Below are positions 25,283 to 34,418 of a stretch of DNA of 47,706 nt, in pieces. Source of the stretch: Leptolinea sp. UBA5203 (GTDB lineage Bacteria > Chloroflexota > Anaerolineae > Anaerolineales > Anaerolineaceae); assembly GCA_002412765.1 (NCBI GenBank), contig DHVR01000014.1, positions 1-47,706 on the forward strand. The letters run 5' to 3'. The notes beneath the pieces are model-generated. The model was not told where the DNA came from and did no database searches. It saw nothing but the letters and a program-made list of their open reading frames with translations. A program made the translations under genes and the position numbers. Each line of letters starts with the position of its first letter. The stretch's first letter is position 1.

Positions 25283-26887
25283 ATGATCAATAAACTAAAA
25301 CGTTCCATCGGTTACCGCTATACTCGTTTGCGTCAAAATAGGCGTATTCGCGCGATTGCTGCGGAAGTCGCTCAGGATTATAAAAAAAATGAACAGGGGA
25401 ATCCAAAAAATCCCGTGCTTTTGTTTAATGCCTCCACTCGTCTGATTGGGTTGAGTCAGAATGCGGCCTTCTCATTATTGACACATTGGGCGTTGAAAGT
25501 ACGCGGTATTCCTGCGGTTCAACTGGTCTGTCGGGCAGGCTTGCAGCCTTGTGTTTTGGGAACCAACGCGGATAATCCTGAAAAAATGCCCCCCTGCGCT
25601 AAATGCATACACTTATCAGATGCCGTCTACTCCCAGTTGGAAGTGCGTGATCTGGTTTTCAACCCGCTGGATGGATTAGTCCTTGATGGACTGACCGTAC
25701 AGCAATTGGCAGCTTACCAGCATGGGGATTTCCCGGTAGGAGCCATTGTACTGCCATCCATTCGCTGGATCTTGCGGCGGCATAATTTATTGGAAAATGA
25801 TGGCACGCGGACTTTGTTCGCGAGATACATTCGTTCGGCCGTTTCCCTCTTGGCTCAATTTGAAAAGATTCTGGATGAAACCCAACCGCGATCGGTGGTG
25901 GTTTTCAACGGTATGTTTTTCCCTGAAGCCACCCTGAAGTGGGCCGCTCAGCAGCGCGGCATTCGGGTCATTTCCCATGAAGTGGCGCTACGTCCGATGA
26001 CGGCATTTTTCACTCCCGGGGAAGCTACGGCTTATCCGATCGAATTGCCTGCGGATTATCAACTGAACCCGGAACAAAATGAACGCCTGGATGCTTACCT
26101 GGCAAACCGCATGCAGGGCGATTTCAGTATGGCCGGCGTACGTTTTTGGTCGGGGATGAAAGGCCTGGATGCCTCCATTTTAGAAAAAGCCGCGCAGTAT
26201 AAAGGCATCATTCCGGTGTTTACCAACGTCATCTTTGATACCAGCCAAGGGCATGCCAACGTGCTTTTTGGTACTATGTTTGATTGGCTGGACTCGGTGG
26301 CCGACCTAGTTCATCAACATCCTGATTATTTGTTTATTCTGCGGGCTCATCCGGATGAAGTGCGGCCGGGGAAAGCCAGCCAGGAAAGCGTTGCGGATTG
26401 GGTGGCTCAGAAGCAACTTTTGAAGTATCCGAATGTGCTCTTTATTCCAGCAGATGAACCGTTTAGTTCGTACGAGATGATTCAACGTGCCAAATTTGTC
26501 ATGGTTTATAATTCCACCATCGGATTGGAAGCCTCCATTTTGGGTGCGGCGGTTGTATGTGCCGGCAAAGCCAGATTTACGCAGACGGAATGTGTCTATT
26601 TCCCTCAGACCCTGACTGAGTATTCAAGCCTGGTGAAAACGTTTCTGGAACAGGATAATATCCAGGTGCCGGAACTACATAAGGCCAATGCCCGCAAATT
26701 CTTATTCGCCCAATTATTTGAAACCTCGCTTCCCATGGATGCCTTTCTCGAAAATGATCCATACCTGGCAGGGTACACCGGGTTCAAGGATTTTCATGCT
26801 GCGGATCTCAAACCGGAAAATTCGGAAACCATGCGCATTATCACTGATGGTATTTTGAAAGGGGAACCCTTTTTATGGCAGCCATAA
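25283..26887 (+). CDS. capsule-type GT-B glycosyltransferase
   Basis: This 534-residue soluble protein resembles the one at 3931 in layout and end motifs. It has VVVFNGMFFPEATLKW with RGIRVISHEV in the middle, FILRAHPDEVRPGK, and YNSTIGLEASILGAAVVCAG near residue 410. It also has a Cys cluster near residue 100 (PPCAKCIHL). The start ATG is preceded by GGAAG and follows the previous stop directly. The donor is unknown. The next gene overlaps by 13 nt. Confidence 0.7.
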   Translation: MINKLKRSIGYRYTRLRQNRRIRAIAAEVAQDYKKNEQGNPKNPVLLFNASTRLIGLSQNAAFSLLTHWALKVRGIPAVQLVCRAGLQPCVLGTNADNPEKMPPCAKCIHLSDAVYSQLEVRDLVFNPLDGLVLDGLTVQQLAAYQHGDFPVGAIVLPSIRWILRRHNLLENDGTRTLFARYIRSAVSLLAQFEKILDETQPRSVVVFNGMFFPEATLKWAAQQRGIRVISHEVALRPMTAFFTPGEATAYPIELPADYQLNPEQNERLDAYLANRMQGDFSMAGVRFWSGMKGLDASILEKAAQYKGIIPVFTNVIFDTSQGHANVLFGTMFDWLDSVADLVHQHPDYLFILRAHPDEVRPGKASQESVADWVAQKQLLKYPNVLFIPADEPFSSYEMIQRAKFVMVYNSTIGLEASILGAAVVCAGKARFTQTECVYFPQTLTEYSSLVKTFLEQDNIQVPELHKANARKFLFAQLFETSLPMDAFLENDPYLAGYTGFKDFHAADLKPENSETMRIITDGILKGEPFLWQP

Positions 26888-27861
26888 AGCCAAAATGCTC
26901 AATCATCATCCGGGCTTTTAATGAAGAAGAACACATTGGCAGATTGCTCACTGGGATCATGCAGCAGTCGGTGCAGCCTTTGGAGATCATCCTGGTGGAC
27001 TCAGGTTCCACGGATGCCACCGTGGCTATCGCATCCCGCTTCCCGGTAAAAGTGGTTCATATCCGTCCGGAAGATTTCACCTTCGGCTTTTCCCTGAACA
27101 GCGGCATCGCTCAGGCGGAATCTGATTTGATTGTCTTGGCCAGCGCGCATGTATACCCGGTCTACCCGGATTGGCTGGAAAAGCTGTTGGCTCCCTTTGA
27201 GCAAGAAAAAGTAGCCCTAAGCTACGGAAAACAGCGGGGCTTGCCCACTTCCGATTTCTCAGAGAACCAGATTTTTCTCTCCTGGTTTCCGGATGTTTCC
27301 ACCCACAAACAAAGCAATCCATTCTGCAACAACGCCAATGCGGCCATCCGCAGATCCTTATGGGAACAGCATCCGTATGATGAATCCCTGCCCGGATTGG
27401 AGGATTTAGCCTGGGCACAGTGGGCGCATGACCAGGGCTTTGATATTGCTTATGTGGCAGAAGCAGAAATTATCCATGTACATCAGCAGAATAACAAAGG
27501 GGTATACAACCGCTATCTGCGCGAGGCGATGGCTTTCAAGCAGATTTACCCGCACGCGGTTTTCGGCTTGCGGGAATTCCTGCGTTTGTGGATTTCCAAT
27601 ACCCTGGTGGATTTGAGTGCAGCGCAAAAAAGCGGTAGACTAAAAGCAAGTTGGCGTTCTATCCTATCGTTCCGCTGGAGTCAATTTACTGGTACGTATC
27701 AGGGATATCGTCAATATGGCGATTTAACCTGGAAATTAAAACAAGCCTTTTATTATCCAGGCAATGGGGTCAATTCGTCGGCAAAGAAGAGCCGCGATGT
27801 GGCACCCATCGCCTATACAGAGCGTTCCATGCCAGAACGACAGCAGGAGGATAGAAAATAA
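26875..27861 (+). CDS. glycosyltransferase family 2 (GT-A)
   Basis: This is a 328-residue inverting GT-A enzyme with CSIIIRAFNEEEHIGRLL at the N-terminus, IILVDSGSTDATVAIA, the donor region LIVLASAHVYPVYPDWLEKL in place of a clear DxD, and GLEDLAWAQWAHDQG around the likely catalytic base. A basic tail ends the protein. The ATG lies inside the previous gene (13-nt overlap). The acceptor is unknown. Confidence 0.87.
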   Translation: MAAIKPKCSIIIRAFNEEEHIGRLLTGIMQQSVQPLEIILVDSGSTDATVAIASRFPVKVVHIRPEDFTFGFSLNSGIAQAESDLIVLASAHVYPVYPDWLEKLLAPFEQEKVALSYGKQRGLPTSDFSENQIFLSWFPDVSTHKQSNPFCNNANAAIRRSLWEQHPYDESLPGLEDLAWAQWAHDQGFDIAYVAEAEIIHVHQQNNKGVYNRYLREAMAFKQIYPHAVFGLREFLRLWISNTLVDLSAAQKSGRLKASWRSILSFRWSQFTGTYQGYRQYGDLTWKLKQAFYYPGNGVNSSAKKSRDVAPIAYTERSMPERQQEDRK

Positions 27862-27863
27862 AA

Positions 27864-28550
27864 ATGAAAATTGCAGCTTTGGTTCCCATGCGTCACCATT
27901 CACAGCGTGTCCCCCAGAAGAATTTCCGTATCCTGGCTGGAAAACCGTTGTATGCCCATATTCTGGATCAATTGTTGGCCTGTAAAGAAATCGATGAGAT
28001 TATCATTGATACCGACAGCCCGGTGATTCTAAAGGATGTTCGGGCAGCCTATCCTTCCATTACTTTGCTGGAACGGCCTGAGCACTTGCGCGCAGATGAT
28101 GTTCCGATGAATGAGATCCTGCTGTATGATACCAGCCAGGTTAAGGCAGATTTATATTTACAGACGCACAGCACCAATCCCTTATTGAAATCGGCGACCC
28201 TCTCGGACGCCATTCAAAGCCTGGTCAAGCGCATGCCCGAATACGATTCCCTGTTTTCTGCCACCCCCTTGAAAACCCGTTTGTGGGATCAACTTACCCA
28301 GCCGATTAATCACAATCCCAATATTCTGCTGCAAACGCAGGATTTGCCCCCGGTTTATGAAGAAAATTCCTGCATTTACATTTTCTCACGGGAAAATTTA
28401 GTGCAACGCAGAAACCGCCTGGGATACCGGCCGTATTTGTATGCCATGGATCCTGCGGAATCCTGGGATATTGATGAAGAACTGGACTTCCTCATTGCGG
28501 ATGTTTTGCTCAGCCAGCGCACCAATCTGCCAACCAACACCATAAATTAA
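27864..28550 (+). CDS. acylneuraminate-type cytidylyltransferase
   Basis: This 228-residue enzyme belongs to the NeuA/KdsB fold. The nucleotide loop reads ALVPMRHHSQRVPQKNFR, a variant of the usual ARGGSKGIPGKN, keeping Arg, Ser, Pro and Lys-Asn. QTHSTNPLLK and ESWDIDEELDF are the later metal-binding and product sites. It is the third cytidylyltransferase in the window and has its own neighbour, a 2-hydroxyacid dehydrogenase 10 nt later, so it may activate a different acid. AGGAGG lies 13 nt upstream of the ATG, a long spacing. Confidence 0.82.
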   Translation: MKIAALVPMRHHSQRVPQKNFRILAGKPLYAHILDQLLACKEIDEIIIDTDSPVILKDVRAAYPSITLLERPEHLRADDVPMNEILLYDTSQVKADLYLQTHSTNPLLKSATLSDAIQSLVKRMPEYDSLFSATPLKTRLWDQLTQPINHNPNILLQTQDLPPVYEENSCIYIFSRENLVQRRNRLGYRPYLYAMDPAESWDIDEELDFLIADVLLSQRTNLPTNTIN

Positions 28551-28560
28551 GGTAGGAAGC

Positions 28561-29526
28561 ATGACAACCATTTTATTAACCGCCCCCTATATGATGCCCT
28601 ATCTGGATCGTTTTTTGCCAGTGCTAAAGCACTATGGTCTTCAGGTGATTGTGCCCAAAGTGGAAGAGCGCTTGGAAGAGGAAGCAATTCTGGCCTATGC
28701 CGGTAAGTTTGAGGGAACCATTTGCGGTGATGACCGCTACTCCCGGCGCGTTCTGGAAGCCTGTCTGCCGGCTTTAAAAGTCATTTCCAAGTGGGGCACC
28801 GGCATTGATTCGATTGATCAAAAAGCCGCAGCTGAGTTGGGAATAAAAATCTGTAATACACCTAATGCTTTCACCTTGCCGGTTTCAGATAGTGTGCTGG
28901 GTTACATGCTGGCTTTTGCCCGCCAGCAGCCCTGGATGGACAAAGCCATCAAACGCGGAGAATGGCAAAAAATTCCAGGAAAATCCCTCAGTGAATGTAC
29001 CCTGGGTGTAATTGGGGTGGGGAACATCGGCAAGGCTGTATTGCGCCGGGCTAGTGCCTTTGGCATGCGCCTGCTTGGCAATGATATTCAACCTATCGCG
29101 CCGGAGTTTCTGGCTGAATTCCGAGTGGAAATGATGTCCCTGGACGAGATGCTGCCGCTGTGTGATTTTATCAGCGTCAATTGTGATTTGAATCCTAGCA
29201 GCCAGCATATCATTAATCAGAAGACCCTCTCTCTGATGAAGAAAGGAGCGGTGCTGATTAATTCCGCCCGCGGACCGCTGGTAAAGGAAGTGGATTTAAT
29301 CGCTGCCCTGGAACATAAAACGATTGCCGGCGCGGCTTTGGACGTCTTTGAAGTGGAACCTTTGCCATTGGATTCGCCTTTGATGCATATGGACAATGTC
29401 ATGCTGGCTCCGCACAACACCAACTCCAGCCCGGCAGCTTGGGAACGCGTGCATTGGAACACCATCCGCAACTTATTAACAACGCTGAATATCCCTTGTG
29501 CTGATCTGAACAGATTTTATGAGTAG
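28561..29526 (+). CDS. D-isomer-specific 2-hydroxyacid dehydrogenase
   Basis: The 321-residue enzyme interconverts a 2-keto acid and a 2-hydroxy acid with NAD(P). GVIGVGNIGKAV binds the cofactor. The catalytic Arg (NSARGPLV), Glu (DVFEVEPLP) and His (APHNTNSS) are all present. It resembles phosphoglycerate dehydrogenase in length and motifs but lacks the C-terminal ACT domain of SerA. Its place between a cytidylyltransferase and membrane glycosyltransferases suggests a carbohydrate-acid substrate. AGGTAGGA precedes the ATG. Confidence 0.88.
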   Translation: MTTILLTAPYMMPYLDRFLPVLKHYGLQVIVPKVEERLEEEAILAYAGKFEGTICGDDRYSRRVLEACLPALKVISKWGTGIDSIDQKAAAELGIKICNTPNAFTLPVSDSVLGYMLAFARQQPWMDKAIKRGEWQKIPGKSLSECTLGVIGVGNIGKAVLRRASAFGMRLLGNDIQPIAPEFLAEFRVEMMSLDEMLPLCDFISVNCDLNPSSQHIINQKTLSLMKKGAVLINSARGPLVKEVDLIAALEHKTIAGAALDVFEVEPLPLDSPLMHMDNVMLAPHNTNSSPAAWERVHWNTIRNLLTTLNIPCADLNRFYE

Positions 29527-29533
29527 GCACTTT

Positions 29534-31567
29534 ATGAAGTGGATTCGAACCATTCGTGAGTACAGCCAGCGTCACCCGGATGTGGTTTCTGTTTTTACCC
29601 TGGTTCTGCTCGGGCTGCTGACCTACCTACCCGGTTTGGGCAACCTTGGCTATTATGGCGATGATTGGCATGTCACCTGGGGAGGAACCCTATTCGGACC
29701 GGCCAAAATCTTGGATCTGCACCTGACCGACCGTCCGCTGATGGGGGTGATTTACGCGGCCACTTTTGCCCTTTTGGGTAATCCGGTGATCAACTGGCAT
29801 CTCTATGTATTGGTATTGCGCATTCTAGGTGCTATCGTGGCATACGGCCTATTCAATGAACTCTTTCCGGGTCGAAGACCCCTTAATGCGATGATGGCGG
29901 TTCTGTTTTTATGCTATCCAGGCTTTTTACAGATGCCTACCGCCTCAGCTTACTCCAATCATCTGCTGGGTTTGGGTTCCGGATTGTTGGGTATCTGGAT
30001 GACCCTCAAAGCCTATTCCAGCCAGCATCGCGGAACAAGACTGTTCCTGATTTTCCTTTCCATGCCGCTGACTCTGATTTGTTTTGGCATTATGGAATGG
30101 ATGATGGGACTGGAGGTGATCTTGATTGGGTTCATTGGACTACGACTGTCGCAGGATGTGCCCTTCCAATGGAACTGGGCATGGGCCAAGAAGCTGGTCC
30201 TTTGGACCCTCCCAAGTGGATCCATGTTCCTCTTGTTTTATATCTGGCGGATATTCTTCTTCAGCAGCGCCCGTTCGGTAACGGATGTGCGATCGCTGGG
30301 AGCCAGTTATCTTCAGCAGCCCCTCGAAATGGTGATGCGTCTCCTGGTTGAGCCGATCAAAGGATTTTGGAATAGTCTGGTGCTGGCCTGGGGCGTGCCG
30401 TTTTATAATCTTTCCACTAACGTTTCCCTGACCCTTTTCCTGACTGCCCTTGGTTTGGCGCTGGTGGGAGTGCTGATCATGATTATCTTGATTCAGCCGC
30501 CATTGAAGGCAAAATCCCCCTTGTCTGAAACTAAGCAAAAAATAAATAAGCAGTTGATTATTGCTGGCTTGATTTTTATACTGGTTTCCATCCTGCCTGT
30601 GATTTTGGGTAATCGGGAAATTCGCCTGGCATTCACTTTTGACCGGTACACCTTGTTGGCCAGTTTGGGCGTGGTGATGGTGATTGGGGGCGGTTTCTCC
30701 GCGCTCTTTACCCAGAAGACGAGATGGGTTTTATTTTCCGTGCTATTAGTCATTGCCATTATGACCCAGGTTTTGAACACCCAATCCTATGCGGCCTATT
30801 GGAAGGCACAGCGTGCCGTCTGGTGGCAGTTGACCTGGCGGGCACCTGATCTGGAATCGGGGACGGTAATACTACCGTATTTACCCCTGCAATATCGGCT
30901 GGCGGAGAGTTATGAAATATGGGGGCCTGCTAATTTGGTTTACCACCCTGAAACCCCAGTGGATATTTCCGGCGAAATTATTAATCAGCAGACAGTGCAC
31001 TGGATTCGTTCCGGGGACAGTTATGGCAAAACCATTCGCCGAGTGGATGTGAGCATGGACTTTACCAAAAATCTGCTCATCAGTCTGCCTTCAACCACCA
31101 GTTGCTTACATGTCTACGGAAAGGAGTATGCGGTCGTCTCAGAATTTGATGATCCGGTGATTGCTTATTTAACCCCGTTTTCATCCTGGTCACAAATTCT
31201 CCCGGATGGAAAGCAAGCGCAGGTGCCCGTCTCCATCTTTGGTCAGGAACCGGCCCATGATTGGTGTTATACCTATCAGAAGGCATCCCTGGCGTATCAA
31301 CGGCAGAACTGGGCAGAAATCGCCCGTTTGGGAGATGAGGCCAGTGCCCAGGGCTTACAGCCAGTGGATGAGATGGAATGGCTGCCGTTTTACGAAGCCT
31401 ATGCCCGTCTGGAACGGTATGATGAAGCCAATACTTTGGGCGCCATCCTTCGTTTGAACAAATCCATTTCGGAACAATTCTGTACGATGTATAAACCCGA
31501 ATTTGCGTCATTACAAGGCGGGGAAGAATTTATGGTAATTAATATTTGTCCAACTTTTGCCGAATAA
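29534..31567 (+). CDS. GT-C-like membrane protein with DDW motif and outer domain, tandem copy 1
   Basis: This 677-residue protein has about 10 membrane segments to about residue 430, then a soluble domain. The first outer loop has YYGDDWHVTWGG followed by GPAKILDLHLTDRPL, an Asp-Asp/Asp-Arg pair typical of GT-C catalytic loops. The outer domain contains STTSCLHVYG and DWCYTYQKASLAYQ, with conserved Cys. The next gene is a paralogue. I prefer ATG 29534 (AGG 7 nt upstream); ATG 29519 overlaps the previous stop and lacks a ribosome site. The family is not one I can name, and glycosyltransfer is inference. Confidence 0.7.
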   Translation: MKWIRTIREYSQRHPDVVSVFTLVLLGLLTYLPGLGNLGYYGDDWHVTWGGTLFGPAKILDLHLTDRPLMGVIYAATFALLGNPVINWHLYVLVLRILGAIVAYGLFNELFPGRRPLNAMMAVLFLCYPGFLQMPTASAYSNHLLGLGSGLLGIWMTLKAYSSQHRGTRLFLIFLSMPLTLICFGIMEWMMGLEVILIGFIGLRLSQDVPFQWNWAWAKKLVLWTLPSGSMFLLFYIWRIFFFSSARSVTDVRSLGASYLQQPLEMVMRLLVEPIKGFWNSLVLAWGVPFYNLSTNVSLTLFLTALGLALVGVLIMIILIQPPLKAKSPLSETKQKINKQLIIAGLIFILVSILPVILGNREIRLAFTFDRYTLLASLGVVMVIGGGFSALFTQKTRWVLFSVLLVIAIMTQVLNTQSYAAYWKAQRAVWWQLTWRAPDLESGTVILPYLPLQYRLAESYEIWGPANLVYHPETPVDISGEIINQQTVHWIRSGDSYGKTIRRVDVSMDFTKNLLISLPSTTSCLHVYGKEYAVVSEFDDPVIAYLTPFSSWSQILPDGKQAQVPVSIFGQEPAHDWCYTYQKASLAYQRQNWAEIARLGDEASAQGLQPVDEMEWLPFYEAYARLERYDEANTLGAILRLNKSISEQFCTMYKPEFASLQGGEEFMVINICPTFAE

Positions 31568-31590
31568 AGCGGTTAGGTTTTGGAGGGTTT

Positions 31591-33636
31591 GTGTCGGTTT
31601 TTGTAACGAAACTAAGAAAAAAACAAAATTGGGTGATGGTCGGGATGATTCTCTTCATCTCGGCGGTTGCTTATTTACCGTTCATCCATCATTTTGGCTA
31701 TTATCTGGATGATTGGAACCTGATCTGGGCGGGCTTGACCAATGGCCCGGCGAAACTGGTTGAGCTCTATTCCATTGACCGGCCCTTTATCGGCTATGTT
31801 TTTGCCGGGATGTATCAACTCCTAGGCGAGGGTGCATTTGCCTGGAACCTGGTGGCTTTTGCTTTTCGTCTGGCGGGAGTGTTCAGTTTCTGGTGGCTGG
31901 TGCGCTTGCTCTGGCCCAGCAAACAGCATGAAACCCTACTGATGGCCTTGCTTTTCGCGGCTTATCCGGGATTTTTGCGGCAGCCGAATGCCATTCAATA
32001 TCTAATGCACATCATCAATTTCACGCTGGGGGTTTTCTCCCTGGCGGTCAGCGTTGCGGCTTTGAAGGCCAACCTAAATGCCAAACGGTTTGTCTTCATG
32101 GGGCTGGCCATCCTGACGGGTTTTTGTTCCGTGTTGATGATGGAATACATGATAGGTCTGGAAGGGATTCGCCTGGCGGTCTTCTGGATGTTGTCTAATC
32201 AGAAGAGTGAACAAGTCTGGTGGAAATCCTGGAAGCAGACGCTGTGGCGGTATCTACCCTATGCTGGGATGAGCATCCTCTTCCTGGTATGGCGTCTGTT
32301 AATTTTTAAAAGCACCCGCGTTGCCACCGACGTGGGCATGTTGATGAACCAGTACCTGAACGATCCATTTTACAAGCTCCTATCGATTGGCGCCAATTTA
32401 TTTAAAGACTTCTTTGAAGTCATCATCGGCGGCTGGACAGTGGTGCCCTACCACTTAATCTCTGCCATGCGCTTGAAGGATTTTCTGAGCAGCCTGGTGT
32501 TGGTAGTGTTTGTGGGGGTCGGTATTTTGTTTGTCTTCCTGACCACCCGGGAATCGCCTTTGGATGAAGAGCACAGGGATTCCTCCTGGACCACCGAAGC
32601 CATTTGGGTGGGAACCATCGCTGTTTTGGTAACCATGCTGCCAGTGATCCTTTCCAACCGTTCTGTGGCTTTTTATAACACCTTTGACCGCTACTCGTTA
32701 CCCGGTACGATTGGTATGGCGATGTTCCTCATCGGAGCCCTTAGCGCTTGGGGAAAACCTTTGCTGCGCATGTGGCTGCCGCTAGTGATGCTTTGCACCG
32801 CGATCTTCACCCACCTTGCGAACGGCTATGAATTCCAATCCGATTGGGATGCCCAGAAAAGCTTATGGTGGCAAATGTATTGGCGGACGCCCGCACTTGA
32901 AGACGGCACCGTCCTGATGGTCTCCATGGGCAGTACCGGTTTTGCCATGGAAGAGGATTACGAAATTTGGGGTCCGGCTAATCTGATTTATCATCCCCAG
33001 GACAAAGATCTGAAAATTATTTCAGAAGTGCTTAATCAAAATACCTTGCATGCCATGCAGTTGGGACGCGGCGATGAACGCACCATGCGCACCATCACCT
33101 TTGATCGAGATTACGAAAAATCATTGGTGCTCTCTGTCCCGTCCACAAATTCCTGTATGCATGTGTTGGACAGCCGAGTCAGTCCGCTCTCCACAAGTGA
33201 GAATCCTCTGGTCGCCCAAGCAGCCGAGTATTCCGATGCTAACCTGATTCTCCCCTCCAGTAAGAACAAAGCCCAATTACCAGCCTCCATCTTTGGCGAT
33301 GAACCGGCAAAGGATTGGTGCTATTATTATCAAAAAGCCAGTCTGGCAGAACAGTTTGAGGATTGGGAAACCATCCTGCAATTGGCTGCCGACGCTGAAG
33401 CTGCCGGGGATCGGGCGGATGATTGGTCCGAATGGATGCCCTTTTTACGGGCTTACGTATTTACCGGAAATTATGAAAAAGCGGATGGGCTGATTCCCAT
33501 CATCAAATCCGATGTTTATCTCACGGCTCAGGTTTGTTCCCTGGCCGATGCGGCCTTAAAACAAAACCCCAGCACTGAAGAAACGGCCGGGTACCAATAT
33601 TTGCAGACCCATTTGTGCGGCATTCCAGCAGAATAA
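31591..33636 (+). CDS. GT-C-like membrane protein with DDW motif and outer domain, tandem copy 2
   Basis: The 681-residue paralogue of the preceding protein has the same order: about 10 membrane segments with YYLDDWNLIWAG and GPAKLVELYSIDRPF in the first loop, then an outer domain with STNSCMHVLD, SIFGDEPAKDWCYYYQKASL and a helical repeat-like end (DWETILQLAADAEAAG). The start is uncertain. GTG 31591 has GGAGG 4 nt upstream and gives a length close to copy 1; an upstream TTG at 31546 lies inside the previous gene. Confidence 0.7.
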   Translation: MSVFVTKLRKKQNWVMVGMILFISAVAYLPFIHHFGYYLDDWNLIWAGLTNGPAKLVELYSIDRPFIGYVFAGMYQLLGEGAFAWNLVAFAFRLAGVFSFWWLVRLLWPSKQHETLLMALLFAAYPGFLRQPNAIQYLMHIINFTLGVFSLAVSVAALKANLNAKRFVFMGLAILTGFCSVLMMEYMIGLEGIRLAVFWMLSNQKSEQVWWKSWKQTLWRYLPYAGMSILFLVWRLLIFKSTRVATDVGMLMNQYLNDPFYKLLSIGANLFKDFFEVIIGGWTVVPYHLISAMRLKDFLSSLVLVVFVGVGILFVFLTTRESPLDEEHRDSSWTTEAIWVGTIAVLVTMLPVILSNRSVAFYNTFDRYSLPGTIGMAMFLIGALSAWGKPLLRMWLPLVMLCTAIFTHLANGYEFQSDWDAQKSLWWQMYWRTPALEDGTVLMVSMGSTGFAMEEDYEIWGPANLIYHPQDKDLKIISEVLNQNTLHAMQLGRGDERTMRTITFDRDYEKSLVLSVPSTNSCMHVLDSRVSPLSTSENPLVAQAAEYSDANLILPSSKNKAQLPASIFGDEPAKDWCYYYQKASLAEQFEDWETILQLAADAEAAGDRADDWSEWMPFLRAYVFTGNYEKADGLIPIIKSDVYLTAQVCSLADAALKQNPSTEETAGYQYLQTHLCGIPAE

Positions 33637-33650
33637 GATTGGGAGAGAGT

Positions 33651-34418
33651 ATGGACAAGACAATAACACGAACGGTTTTGATCACCGGTGCAGCCGGTGG
33701 TATTGGAAGAGCGACGGTGGCTTTATTTGCTGAGCACGGCTGGCAGGTGGTTGGCGTGGACCGGGCTGTGTTTGGGGATGGTTTTCCAGCCAACGGCCTG
33801 TTTATCCAGGCGGATATCTCCCTGGCGGAAAATGTGGAATTGATTTACAAGAAAGCCGCGGCTTTTACCCATTCCCTTGAAGCCGTGGTGAATAATGCGG
33901 GGTATCAGGTTGCCAAACCTATTATCGAAACGTCTGTGGAAGAATGGGACGCGGTGATGGCCTCCAATTTGCGCTCGGTATTTCTGGGTGCCAAGCTGGC
34001 TTATCCCTTGTTAAAATCTGGCAATGGCGGCGCGATGGTTAATGTGTCTTCCGTACATGCTATTGCTACCTCGGCCAATATTGCGGCCTATGCCGCCAGT
34101 AAGGGCGGCCTGCTGGCTTTAACCCGGGCTATGGCGATAGAATTCGCCAAAGACCATATCCGAGTGAATGCCATCCTTCCTGGAGCCGTGGATACCCCCA
34201 TGCTGCGCGCTGGTATGGATCGTGGACATTTGGGTGGGGCCAGTGTACAGGATCGTCTGGAGAATTTGGCCAGTAAAACGGTCAATGGACGTGTTGGTTT
34301 GCCCTCCGAGATCGCCAGTGCCATTTATTTTCTGGCCGATGAAACGCAATCCTCCTTCATGACCGGCCAGGCGCTGGTTGTGGACGGCGGCGCGACCGCC
34401 CGCTTGAGCACGGAATGA
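33651..34418 (+). CDS. SDR family oxidoreductase
   Basis: The 255-residue classical SDR has TGAAGGIG for the cofactor, NNAG, Ser in VNVSSVH and the YAASK catalytic pair, and ends in FMTGQALVVDGGA. The start at 33651 has GGGAGAG upstream. The next ATG overlaps its stop (ATGA). It is distinct from the PtmA-like SDR at 20892 and may work with the cytidylyltransferase and hydroxyacid dehydrogenase upstream. The substrate is unknown. Confidence 0.85.
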   Translation: MDKTITRTVLITGAAGGIGRATVALFAEHGWQVVGVDRAVFGDGFPANGLFIQADISLAENVELIYKKAAAFTHSLEAVVNNAGYQVAKPIIETSVEEWDAVMASNLRSVFLGAKLAYPLLKSGNGGAMVNVSSVHAIATSANIAAYAASKGGLLALTRAMAIEFAKDHIRVNAILPGAVDTPMLRAGMDRGHLGGASVQDRLENLASKTVNGRVGLPSEIASAIYFLADETQSSFMTGQALVVDGGATARLSTE

